Below, piece after piece: positions 1-7,300 of a DNA stretch of 9,636 nucleotides (positions are counted from its first letter, which is position 1; each line of letters opens with the position of its first letter). The position numbers and the translations under genes are program-made. The notes below the pieces were generated by a model. That model was not told where the DNA came from and did no database searches. It saw nothing but the letters and a program-made list of their open reading frames with translations. The stretch spans positions 1 to 9,636 of the forward strand of contig JAEVZT010000176.1 in the NCBI GenBank assembly GCA_023392115.1, in the 5' to 3' direction. Source of the stretch: Chloroflexota bacterium. GTDB taxonomy: Bacteria > Chloroflexota > Anaerolineae > Aggregatilineales > Phototrophicaceae.

Positions 1-1
1 C

Positions 2-250
2 TATCGTCATGTCCGCAACCCGATGATCACCGGCGTCGCACTGATCTTGATCGGCGAAGTCCTCTTAACCCAGTCGGTCGCGTTGTTGATATGGACATTG
101 CTGTTTGCGGCTGCCAACTTGATCTACATTCCGCTGGTCGAAGAACGCGGCTTGATCGCACGTTTTGGCGATACCTATCAGCTCTACCGCCAGAACGTCC
201 CGCGCTGGATTCCGCGCCGCACGCCATGGAGTCCACCCGCGACCCTTTAA
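2..250 (+). CDS. Isoprenylcysteine carboxyl methyltransferase / phospholipid methyltransferase-like membrane protein (C-terminal part)
   Basis: This is the 3' end of a gene that begins left of the window; 82 residues are visible before a TAA stop. The fragment opens with YRHVRNPM, which matches the R-H-x-x-x-P type motif that starts the SAM-binding C-terminal region of the ICMT/PEMT membrane methyltransferases. Two hydrophobic stretches follow (about residues 9-23 and 27-45 of the fragment), then V-E-E-R-G-L, F-G-x-x-Y-x-x-Y and V-P-R-W-I-P, the usual ending of this family. Members are integral membrane enzymes that use S-adenosylmethionine to methylate lipids, prenyl-cysteine-like carboxylates or unknown small substrates; the substrate cannot be told here. 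The link to the methionine genes further right is only that the family uses SAM. The family call is fairly firm, the substrate unknown. Confidence 0.75.
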   Translation, partial: YRHVRNPMITGVALILIGEVLLTQSVALLIWTLLFAAANLIYIPLVEERGLIARFGDTYQLYRQNVPRWIPRRTPWSPPATL

Positions 251-258
251 GCATCCAC

Positions 259-288
259 TTGCGCCCCATTGAACTTCTGCGCTAGGAT
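259..288 (+). promoter_or_regulatory. Possible sigma-70-type promoter before the alpha/beta hydrolase gene
   Basis: In the 75-base gap between the two genes there is TTGCGC at 259-264 and TAGGAT at 283-288, separated by 18 bases. This resembles a -35/-10 pair and would start transcription roughly 30 bases before the ATG at 326. Both hexamers are imperfect and the gap is short, so read-through from the upstream gene is also possible. No terminator is visible in the gap. Confidence 0.3.
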
Positions 289-325
289 ACTGCGACCAAT
301 TTGTCCACAATTAAAAGGCGGCACA

Positions 326-1138
326 ATGACACAGAGCGCCAGCGGCTATGTCGACGTGAACGGCGGCAAGCTGTACTACGAGATGTCAGGCGAAGGGCAT
401 CCCCTCGTTCTGATCCACGCCGGCATCGCCGATCTCCGCATGTGGGATGATCAATGGGAAGCGTTCACAAGCCGCTACCGGACGATCCGCTACGACACGC
501 GCGGCTTCGGCAAGACGACGAGCGATAGCGTTACCTTCTCCAACCGCGATGATCTGCGCGCCTTGCTCGACCATCTCAGCGTCGACAAGGCGTACCTCAT
601 GGGCGTGTCGCGCGGCGGGCAGATCGCCACTGACTTCACGCTCGAATACCCCGAACGGGTCGCCGCGCTGATCACGGTCGCTTCGGGTCCCGGCGGATTT
701 GAGGCGGAAGAGCCGCCGGAACAGGTCGCGCGCTTCGAGGAGATGGAGCGTTACGAAGCAGCTGGCGACATCGAAAACGTCATCCGGCTGGACATCGAAA
801 TCTGGTTTTCCGGTTTCCAGCGGACCATTGATCAGATGCCCGCGCATCTCGTCCAGCGGATGGTCGACATGGGCAGGGAGAATTACAGTCACACTGAAGA
901 CCTGAAGCCAATCCCGCTCGATCCGCCGGCGATCGATCGTCTGAGCGAGATCAACGTGCCGGCACTGGTCATGTGGGGAGATCTCGACGTGGCGTTCACG
1001 CTGGCGTCGTCAGCCTATCTTGCCGACAACATCCCCGGCACGAATCGGGTGATCATGCAAGGTACAGCGCACATGCCAAACCTCGAAAAGCCCGACGAAT
1101 TCAGCCTTATCGTATTGGAGTTCTTGAAGTCGCTATAA
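326..1138 (+). CDS. Alpha/beta hydrolase (3-oxoadipate enol-lactonase / esterase-like)
   Basis: The protein has 270 residues, usual for a single-domain alpha/beta hydrolase without a large cap. The N-terminal strand ends in L-V-L-I-H-A-G (27-33), the oxyanion-loop position where relatives have HG. Y-D-T-R-G-F-G follows at 56-62. The nucleophile elbow is G-V-S-R-G-G (93-98), making Ser95 the likely nucleophile. The acid is probably Asp221 (in M-W-G-D-L-D, 216-221; Asp219 is the alternative) and the base His249 (G-T-A-H-M-P-N-L-E-K-P). All three triad members are therefore present. An acidic helical stretch (about 125-160) forms the lid. The ATG at 326 is chosen because AAAAGGCGG lies 4-5 bases upstream and the protein then starts as relatives do; an in-frame ATG at 269 would add 19 unlikely residues. 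The substrate is unknown. No signal peptide, so cytoplasmic. Confidence 0.88.
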   Translation: MTQSASGYVDVNGGKLYYEMSGEGHPLVLIHAGIADLRMWDDQWEAFTSRYRTIRYDTRGFGKTTSDSVTFSNRDDLRALLDHLSVDKAYLMGVSRGGQIATDFTLEYPERVAALITVASGPGGFEAEEPPEQVARFEEMERYEAAGDIENVIRLDIEIWFSGFQRTIDQMPAHLVQRMVDMGRENYSHTEDLKPIPLDPPAIDRLSEINVPALVMWGDLDVAFTLASSAYLADNIPGTNRVIMQGTAHMPNLEKPDEFSLIVLEFLKSL

Positions 1139-1176
1139 TGGAGGCTAAGTGCACGCCATAGCAGCGATGAAACACC

Positions 1177-1503
1177 ATGCCACTCAATGACCGTGACAGC
1201 CTGATGAGCCTCGTAGAACTGCATGAACGATCGTGGGGACTGCAGCAGTACAATGGCAGACCGCGACTCGAAGCGATCGTGAAGTCCCCGATTGTCGTGT
1301 TCTGGAAAGCGCTCGATTCGAAAGAAGCGCGCCTGACCGTCACCCTGCACGACGACCTGAAAGAGATGGAAGCCTATTTCGTTCGCCTGCTGTTCCGGAG
1401 CAACGTCGAACCGCCGAAACGCCGGGTCGCGCGTATCTACAAAGATGGCAAACAGATCATCGTCAAAGGCGTCAAAGTCGTGTTTCAGGAAGCTGAGTCG
1501 TAG
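1177..1503 (+). CDS. Conserved-looking hypothetical protein, 108 residues
   Basis: I do not recognise this family. The 108-residue protein is soluble-looking, with no signal peptide or membrane segment. It has a hydrophobic strand-like stretch (I-V-V-F-W around 39-43), an acidic/amphipathic helix (D-D-L-K-E-M-E-A-Y-F-V-R-L-L-F, about 59-73) and a basic, beta-like C-terminus (R-I-Y-K-D-G-K-Q-I-I-V-K-G-V-K-V-V-F, 86-103). Codon use resembles the neighbours and the frame stays open for its full length, so it is probably real. An in-frame TGA at 1168-1170 excludes a longer start; ATG 1177 is the first candidate, with only a weak ribosome-binding site. It lies 38 bases after the hydrolase and may be co-transcribed with it. 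Its stop is 2 bases from the stop of the converging fusion gene. Confidence 0.65.
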   Translation: MPLNDRDSLMSLVELHERSWGLQQYNGRPRLEAIVKSPIVVFWKALDSKEARLTVTLHDDLKEMEAYFVRLLFRSNVEPPKRRVARIYKDGKQIIVKGVKVVFQEAES

Positions 1504-1505
1504 GT

Positions 1506-3383
1506 TTACCCCACGCCCGGCATCGCAACAGCGTCGATCACCTGCGCGGCGAGTTCGTAGCGCCCGTATGCCGGAATGATATACGCCCCGCGCACGAGGG
1601 CTTTCATGTCGCGCAAGAGTTCCTGCGCAATGTGGACGCCTTCCTGCGCGGCGTCCTCGCCCGCCGCTTCCATGCGCTTCATGATCGCCTGCGGGATGTT
1701 GATCCCCGGAATCTCGTTGTTCAAGAACGTCGCGTGTTTCAAGCTGTAGAGCGGCATGACGCCCATCAGCACCGGCAGTTCGAGCGCGTGTCCCATGCGT
1801 TCCTCGTAGCGCCGTAGGAAGTTCTCGGCGACGTGCGGCTCGAACACCGCCTGACCGAGCGCGAAGTCTGCCCCCGCCTCAAGCTTCTTCAACAGCACGT
1901 CGATTTCCTTGTCGACATCCGCCGCGCCCATGTTGAGCGCGCAGCCAACCGTGAAGCTCGTCGGCTGACCGAGCGAGTTCCCCGCCTGATCGACGCCGAC
2001 GTTCATGCGCTGCTTGGTCAGGCGGATCAAGCCTGACGGCACGATGTCGTACTGATCCATCGCGTCGGGGTAATCGCCGATGCGCGTTGGGTCGCCCATG
2101 CAGACGAAGATGTTGCGCAAGCCGAGCGCGTGCGCGCCGAGCAGGTCGCCCTGAATCCGCAGCAGATTGCGCCCGCGCGTCGGAAAATGCAGCACGGTTT
2201 CGATGCCGAGGTGCGTTTGCAGCGCGTGACAGACCGCCCACGGGCTGACGCGCATCCGCGCCGTCGGGCTGTCGGCGATGTTGAGCACGTCCGCGCCAGC
2301 GTCGCGCAAGAGCTGCGCCGCCCCCAACAGGCGCTCGAAGTTGTGGCTGCGCGGCGGTTTCATCTCGACGCTGATCAGGAACTTGCTATTCGCCAGTTGA
2401 TGCGCCAACTCGCTAGGGCGCTCGGCGACGCCGTGATCCTCGTCGTGGTTCGGTTCAATGACGGCGACGCGCGGCAGCGGACGCGACGTGTCGTCTAGGA
2501 CGTGGCGCATCGCCCCGATGTGATCGGGCGTCGTGCCGCAGCAGCCGCCGATGATCTGCGCGCCGATTGCCTTGAGCGTCAGCGAGTAGTCGGCGAAGTA
2601 CTCGACGGTCGCCGGGTACATCGTTCGCCCGCCGATCGTCTGCGGGAAACCGGCGTTCGGCATGGCAGAGTAAACCGCGTCCGGCACGACCATCCGCATC
2701 AACTGAAGGACGCGCGAAATCTGCGCCGGACCGCCGGAGCAGTTGACTCCGATCACGTCCGCGCCCGCATCGACCAACTGGCGCGCGACGCTCCCCGGCT
2801 GGTGACCTGACAGCGTCCGGTCGTCCTGCGTGAACGTCATCTGGGCGATGACCGGCGTCTCCGGGGCGACGGCGCGCGCCGCCTCTAAAGCGATCTGCAT
2901 TTCTTCGAGGACGGTGAACGTCTCGAAGATGATGACGTCGACCCCGCCCTCGACTAAGCCGCGAATTTGTTCCTCGAAGGCGGCGCGCGCGTCTTCATCC
3001 CTGAGCCGCCCGTAAGGCTGCACGCCGATTCCCAACGGACCGACCGACCCCGCGACATACGCATCCTCGCGCCCGCTTTCGGCGACCGCCTGCCGCGCCA
3101 GCTTCGCGCCCGCCCGGTTGATGGCGACCACCTGATCGTCGAGATCGTGATCCGCCAGCTTGAAGCGGTTCGCGCCGAAGGTGTTGGTTTCGATCAACTC
3201 CGCGCCGCTGGCGAGGTAGGCGCGGTGCGTGTCAAGGATGATTGCCGGCTGCGTGATGTTCAACTGGTCGAAGCATGTATCCATTGGCAAGCCGTGCGCG
3301 TGCAGGTGCGTTCCCATCGCGCCATCCGCCAGCAGCGGCTTGTCCTTCTGTGCGATCCGTTGGAGAAAGGGTATCGGTGTCAT
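1506..3383 (-). CDS. Bifunctional homocysteine S-methyltransferase / 5,10-methylenetetrahydrofolate reductase
   Basis: The 625-residue protein has two domains, like Bacillus YitJ (about 612 residues). Residues 1-300 are a homocysteine S-methyltransferase barrel: L-A-D-G-A-M-G-T (18-25), I-E-T-N-T-F-G-A-N (64-72), and the zinc ligands Cys215 (G-V-N-C-S-G-G-P) and Cys281/Cys282 (G-G-C-C-G-T-T-P-D-H-I). A linker of about 35 residues leads to a methylenetetrahydrofolate reductase barrel (about 335-620). There, Glu340 in S-V-E-M-K-P-P-R fits the catalytic glutamate position of MetF, and Asp431 in M-G-D-P-T-R fits the flavin-site aspartate. The reductase half should make 5-methyl-tetrahydrofolate for MetH. 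The methyl donor of the first half (S-methylmethionine, methyl-folate or other) is not decided by sequence. The motifs H-F-P-T-R-G-R-N (399-406) and MGDP differ from the T-C-R-D-R-N and TGDP of other relatives. The start is 6 nt after the stop of the previous gene, so they are likely co-transcribed. Confidence 0.93.
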   Translation of the reverse strand: MTPIPFLQRIAQKDKPLLADGAMGTHLHAHGLPMDTCFDQLNITQPAIILDTHRAYLASGAELIETNTFGANRFKLADHDLDDQVVAINRAGAKLARQAVAESGREDAYVAGSVGPLGIGVQPYGRLRDEDARAAFEEQIRGLVEGGVDVIIFETFTVLEEMQIALEAARAVAPETPVIAQMTFTQDDRTLSGHQPGSVARQLVDAGADVIGVNCSGGPAQISRVLQLMRMVVPDAVYSAMPNAGFPQTIGGRTMYPATVEYFADYSLTLKAIGAQIIGGCCGTTPDHIGAMRHVLDDTSRPLPRVAVIEPNHDEDHGVAERPSELAHQLANSKFLISVEMKPPRSHNFERLLGAAQLLRDAGADVLNIADSPTARMRVSPWAVCHALQTHLGIETVLHFPTRGRNLLRIQGDLLGAHALGLRNIFVCMGDPTRIGDYPDAMDQYDIVPSGLIRLTKQRMNVGVDQAGNSLGQPTSFTVGCALNMGAADVDKEIDVLLKKLEAGADFALGQAVFEPHVAENFLRRYEERMGHALELPVLMGVMPLYSLKHATFLNNEIPGINIPQAIMKRMEAAGEDAAQEGVHIAQELLRDMKALVRGAYIIPAYGRYELAAQVIDAVAMPGVG

Positions 3384-3389
3384 AGGTAC

Positions 3390-3800
3390 CTAATTCAAAC
3401 ACGTACCGAACAGGATGATCTGCGTGCCAACGCCGTCCTCGGCGCGCGTGATGGAGAAGTCGACGCGCGCGATCTGGCGTCCGACCTGTGTGATCAGCGT
3501 CGGATTCTCGACCGACTCGCGTAGAAACGTTCCCGTCGTCCGCCCGTACCACGAGCGCACGTCGTCTGGCTGGTCAGGTGTGTAGAGGACGATCGACGTG
3601 TTGCCCATGCCGAACTCGGTAATGAAGTTGTGAGAGATAAATTCGACTTCGGCGTCAGGGTAGATCGGCAGGCGCTGCGGCAGATACGCCGCGCACAACT
3701 GATCGACTGTGAAGAACGACACGCCGATGCACAGGAATAAGGCGACCACGACGCCGATGCAGCCAAGCATCCCACGCCCGATCAACGGTTTGCGACGCAC
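3390..3800 (-). CDS. Small membrane-anchored protein, second of a tandem paralogous pair
   Basis: Not a family I can name. The protein has 136 residues: a short basic N-terminus (R-R-K), one hydrophobic segment (about 10-31) acting as a signal anchor, then an outside-facing domain of about 100 residues. That domain shares with the next upstream gene the pattern Cys36, I-Y-P-D-A-E (46-51), Y-T-P-D-Q-P-D-D-V-R-S-W-Y (73-85) and the ending G-T-Q-I-I-L-F-G-T-C (125-134). The start is GTG at 3800, supported by AAGGA six bases upstream; ATG at 3770 would cut off the basic N-terminus. It follows its paralogue by 18 nt and precedes the methyltransferase/reductase fusion by 6 nt, so it sits in that operon. 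Cys36 and Cys134 could form a disulfide outside the membrane (inference). There is no proper lipobox. Confidence 0.72.
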   Translation of the reverse strand: MRRKPLIGRGMLGCIGVVVALFLCIGVSFFTVDQLCAAYLPQRLPIYPDAEVEFISHNFITEFGMGNTSIVLYTPDQPDDVRSWYGRTTGTFLRESVENPTLITQVGRQIARVDFSITRAEDGVGTQIILFGTCLN

Positions 3801-3818
3801 TTTGCTTCCTTACCTTTT

Positions 3819-4193
3819 CTACGGGCAGGTCGTGAACAGGATAATCTGACTGCCTTCACGTTCCTGCGCCGGTTCAATGAGCCAGTTTTCTGCCGGCATC
3901 TCGCTGAAATCCCCGCTGACGACGGCGCTCCGGCTCAACTCCGCCACATACTGCTCGTACCACGCTTCGACAGCATCCGGCGCGTCGGCGGTGTGATAGA
4001 TGACGCGCTGGGTTGATAGAAACGGGTATTCTTCGAGCACCATTTCCGCGCCCGGATAAACGACCAGGGACTCTCGAAAATCCGCCTGACATCTGTTGTT
4101 GAGCAGCACCGCAGCGCCGCTTGTCGACAGGATCACCAGCAGCGTAATGATCCCGAGCCCGCTTAGGATGCTCCGTTTGTCACGCTTGAACAT
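3819..4193 (-). CDS. Small membrane-anchored protein, first of a tandem paralogous pair
   Basis: The protein has 124 residues and no family I recognise. A basic N-terminus (M-F-K-R-D-K-R) precedes one membrane segment (about 9-31), then an extracytoplasmic domain of about 90 residues. Shared with the following gene are Cys35, V-Y-P-G-A-E (45-50), Y-H-T-A-D-A-P-D-A-V-E-A-W-Y (66-79) and the C-terminal G-S-Q-I-I-L-F-T-T-C (114-123). The two proteins are thus diverged duplicates whose anchors hardly match but whose tips do. The start is ATG 4193, with the strong purine run GAGGGGGG 7 bases upstream; a longer frame from 4283 would run through a hairpin and lacks a ribosome-binding site. This is the first gene after the 203-nt non-coding stretch that follows metH. 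A role next to the methionine genes is not evident. Confidence 0.72.
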   Translation of the reverse strand: MFKRDKRSILSGLGIITLLVILSTSGAAVLLNNRCQADFRESLVVYPGAEMVLEEYPFLSTQRVIYHTADAPDAVEAWYEQYVAELSRSAVVSGDFSEMPAENWLIEPAQEREGSQIILFTTCP

Positions 4194-4201
4194 CACTAGA
4201 C

Positions 4202-4209
4202 CCCCCTCA
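4202..4209 (-). promoter_or_regulatory. Ribosome-binding site that sets the start of the first small anchored protein
   Basis: On the - strand the run GAGGGGGG lies 7 bases before the ATG at 4193. It is the reason for preferring this start over in-frame starts further up. The GTG directly before the ATG is a possible but less well spaced alternative. Confidence 0.5.
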
Positions 4210-4272
4210 CCCCATACCCCTGTGCAACCTTCGGCTGCCGCGACGATCAAGAGGCTTGAGGGGCAGTTACGC

Positions 4273-4290
4273 CGGATGCTCAAGCATCCG
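4273..4290. repeat. Inverted repeat, 7-bp stem with TCAA loop
   Basis: CGGATGC (4273-4279) and GCATCCG (4284-4290) pair perfectly around a 4-base loop. Neither side is followed by a T-tract, so this is a hairpin of unknown role in the transcript upstream of the small-protein genes. Confidence 0.6.
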
Positions 4291-4304
4291 TCTGCTGCTC
4301 AGTA

Positions 4305-4324
4305 AGCCGGCTGAAGCCGGCTGA
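4305..4324. repeat. Tandem 10-bp direct repeat that also folds as a hairpin
   Basis: AGCCGGCTGA occurs twice in immediate succession (4305-4314, 4315-4324). Because AGCCGGCT is its own reverse complement, the pair also forms a perfect 7-bp stem (4305-4311 with 4316-4322) around TGAA. It could be a duplicated hairpin arm or a palindromic binding site; no known operator was recognised. Confidence 0.6.
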
Positions 4325-4326
4325 AC

Positions 4327-4349
4327 AGCCCCGTTCACGGGGCTTTTTT
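4327..4349 (+). terminator. Intrinsic terminator on the + strand
   Basis: AGCCCCG (4327-4333), the loop TTCA and CGGGGCT (4338-4344) form a perfect GC-rich 7-bp stem that runs straight into TTTTTT (4344-4349). This is a textbook Rho-independent terminator for transcription running left to right. Both flanking genes run right to left, so on their strand the T-tract is an A-tract before the hairpin. It would therefore stop antisense or unannotated + strand transcripts before they enter the 3' end of metH. Confidence 0.65.
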
Positions 4350-4354
4350 CGTCA

Positions 4355-4377
4355 GCCCGATGCTTTGAGCGTCGGGC
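4355..4377. repeat. Inverted repeat, 10-bp stem, just past the metH stop codon
   Basis: GCCCGATGCT (4355-4364) pairs with AGCGTCGGGC (4368-4377) around TTG, with one G-T pair in the stem. In the metH transcript this is the first hairpin after the stop codon (20 nt away). No T-tract follows on the - strand, so it is a candidate 3'-end stabilising stem rather than a clear terminator. Confidence 0.55.
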
Positions 4378-4396
4378 GACACAGCAGCTAAGCCGA

Positions 4397-7300
4397 TCAC
4401 GCTTCCTCGATCTGCTGCAAGCGATCGATGCCGATGCTGTAGTACTTGGCGTCGGGGTGATGCACGACGATCGCCGCCGTGCTTTCTTCCGGCACCCACT
4501 GGTACGACTCAGTCAGCGTCAAGCCAAGCTCGGTCGCCGCCGCCGGCAGCAGCTTGAGCAGAATCGCGTGACCGCTCAAGTCCGGGCACGCCGGGTAGCC
4601 CCAACTATAACGCTTGCCGCGCCCGCCGGGGATGGCAAGCTGCTGGTTGATGACGACGCGGTTGACGTAATTCGCCGTCGCTTCCGCCGTCTGCACCGCC
4701 AGCCCGTGAAAGAAATAGCCTTCGCCGTACTCGTTCGCCGCCTGCAAGCGATCGAAGTGTTCCGTCGCGGTGCTGCCGACGGTCACGACTTGCAGCGCCA
4801 CCGTGTCAACCTGCCCGCGCTCGACCGGCGCGAAGTAGTCGCTGATGCACAGGTGCTCGCCGAACGGCTGGCGCGGGAAGGCAAAGCGTGCGATCTCGCT
4901 GCGTTCGACCTGTTCCGCGCTACCGTTCGCGCTCAGCGCCGCCTGAAATGGCGCGGGATCGTAGATGATCAAGTCGTCGCCGTCGCTGTTGACGGGGAAG
5001 AAGCCGTAGACCGCCTGTGGCTTGAGCGTCCCCGCGTGCAGCGCCTCGCGCGTCATGCGGGCGAGCCGCGCTTCGTATTCGGCTTCAAGCTGCGTCCACG
5101 CGTCGCCGTGTGTGTTGCCCGCGCCCCACGACAGCCGGTACAGTTCCGGCTTATGCAGGTACTTGAGCACGACTTCGAGCGGCATCTCGCGGATCGTCTT
5201 CGCGCCCCAGAACGGCGGCTTAGGGATGTCCGGCGACGGCTGCACGGTGACGATCCGGTCGTAGCGCCGTTCGCGCCGCACCGGAACCGGCTTGTTGAGT
5301 TCGGCGTACGCCTCGCCTTTGATCTGATCGACGAACGCCTCGCGCGTCAGCGGATCGACCAGCTTGTCCATTACATCCAAGCCTTCAAACGCGTCCTTGC
5401 AGTAAAATACACCGGGCGCATACAGTTCTTCCGACCCTTCGAGGAACAGAATGCGTCGCCCGAATTTGCGGTTGATCGCCGCGCCGCCGATCAGCACAGG
5501 GACGCGCAGATCGCGCCGCGCCAGTTCGTTGACGATCAACGGCATCTGTTTCGACGTGCTCACCAGAAGCGCGCTCAAGCCGATCGCGTCGGCGTCATAT
5601 TCAATCGCCTTCTCGATGATCGTGTTGGCGGGAACCTGCTTGCCGAGGTCGTGGACGGTATAGCCGTTATTGCTCAGAATCGTCTTGACGAGGTTCTTGC
5701 CGATGTCGTGAACATCGCCGTAAACTGTCGCCAGCACGACAACGCCCTTCGACACCCCCTCGACACGATCCATGAACTGCTCAAGGTAGGCGACCGACTT
5801 CTTCATCACCTCGGCGCTCTGGAGCACGAACGGCAGGATCAGTTCACCCGAACCGAACTTGTCGCCAACTTCCTTCATCGCCGGCAGCAGCACGTTGTTG
5901 AGCACGCCGACCGCGTCCTGCCGCGTGAGGCACTCGTCGATCAGGCGCTCGACGCCTTCCTTCTTACGGTGGACGATCTGCCAGTGGATCGCTTCTTCGG
6001 CAGTCATGTGCTCGGTCGGGTCTTCAAGCTGCTGCGCGCTGGTCTGCACGTTATTCTGCTCGAAGTATTGAATGAAGCGCGGCAGGGCATCCTGATCGCT
6101 GTTGAAGATCAGGTCGTCCGCCAGCTTGCGCTGATCTTCGGGAATTTCGGCATACGGCGTAATGTGCGCCGGGTTGACGATCGCCATGTCCAGCCCCGCC
6201 TGCACCGCGTGGTACAGAAAGACGCTGTTGAGGACGCCGCGCGCCGCCGGATTGACGCCAAATGACACGTTGCTCACGCCGAGCGCCGTCATCACGCCCG
6301 GAAGCTGCTGCTTGATCAGGCGGATGCCCTCGATCGTCTCGACGGCGTCGTTGCGCAGTTCTTCCTGCCCGGTCGTCAGCGGAAACGTCAGCGTGTCGAA
6401 GATCAGGTCTTCGGGGCGCAGACCGTAGTCGTTTACGGCGATGTCGGTGATCCGTTGGGCGATCTCGTACTTCCTCTGCCGGTCGTGCGCCATGCCCTCT
6501 TCGTCAATGGTCATCGACAGCACGCCCGCGCCGTATTTCTTCGCCAGCGGCAGCACGCGGTCGATGCGCTCGCGACCGTTTTCGAGGTTGTTGCCGTTGA
6601 TGATTGCGCGACCGGGGTATACCGACAGCGCCGCGTCGATCACGTCCGCCTCGGTCGTGTCGATGATCAGCGGCACTTCGACCGCCTGCGCCAGCTTCTT
6701 CACCAGCGTTTGCATTTGCAGGGCTTCGTCGGCGCGCTCGGTCACGGCGACCGCCACGTCGAGCATGTGCGCCCCGCTATTGACCTGCTCATGCGCGATT
6801 TCGAGGATGCTGTCGTAGTCGTCGGCGAGCAGCAGGCGCTTCACCTTGCGGCTGCCCTGACTGTTAACGCGCTCGCCGATCATCGTCGGACCGGGGTTCT
6901 GCTGCATCGCCGCCGCCCGCATCCCGCTCGATGCCTGCGGCTCGTGCTGAACCTCGCGCGGCTTCTGCGGCTGGCGCGGCACTCCGGCGAGCGTGTCCGT
7001 CACCGGATGCCCATGCACGCGACGGTACAGCTTGTCGATGTGTTCCGGACGCGTGCCGCAGCAGCCGCCGACGATGGACACACCCCAGCGCGTGAACTCG
7101 CTCACCATGTCGCTGAACGGGTCGGGTTCCATCGGGTACACCGCCTCGCCGTCGACGTTGATCGGCAGCCCAGCGTTCGGCAGGATGCTGATCGGGAAGC
7201 GGCTGTGCTCGACAAGGTATTTGACAGGCTCGCGCATGTACTCGGGACCCGTCGAGCAGTTCAAGCCGATCACGTCGATCGGCAGCGCTTCGAGCGTGAC

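Larger units (their letters stand above)
4194..4396. other. Hairpin-rich intergenic region between metH and the small-protein operon
   Basis: These 203 bases carry no gene I can support. They hold four strong inverted repeats between 4273 and 4377, one of which has a T-tract on the + strand (listed separately), and the ribosome-binding site for the gene starting at 4193. I could not identify a convincing - strand promoter, nor a - strand terminator with a T-tract for metH. The hairpins may still act as a processing or stability element at the metH 3' end. No known riboswitch architecture was recognised. Confidence 0.6.

Noticed and set aside
386..892. Open frame of 168 codons on the - strand within the hydrolase gene
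   Set aside because: It is antisense to a hydrolase with an intact catalytic triad and has no recognisable domain.
2967..3524. Open frame of 185 codons on the + strand across the start of the methyltransferase/reductase gene
   Set aside because: It crosses two genes on the other strand with convincing protein features; composition is that of a reverse-frame shadow.
4194..4283. N-terminal extension of the first small anchored protein (start at 4283)
   Set aside because: The added 30 residues run through a hairpin and the ribosome-binding site of the ATG at 4193, and would push the signal anchor away from the N-terminus.
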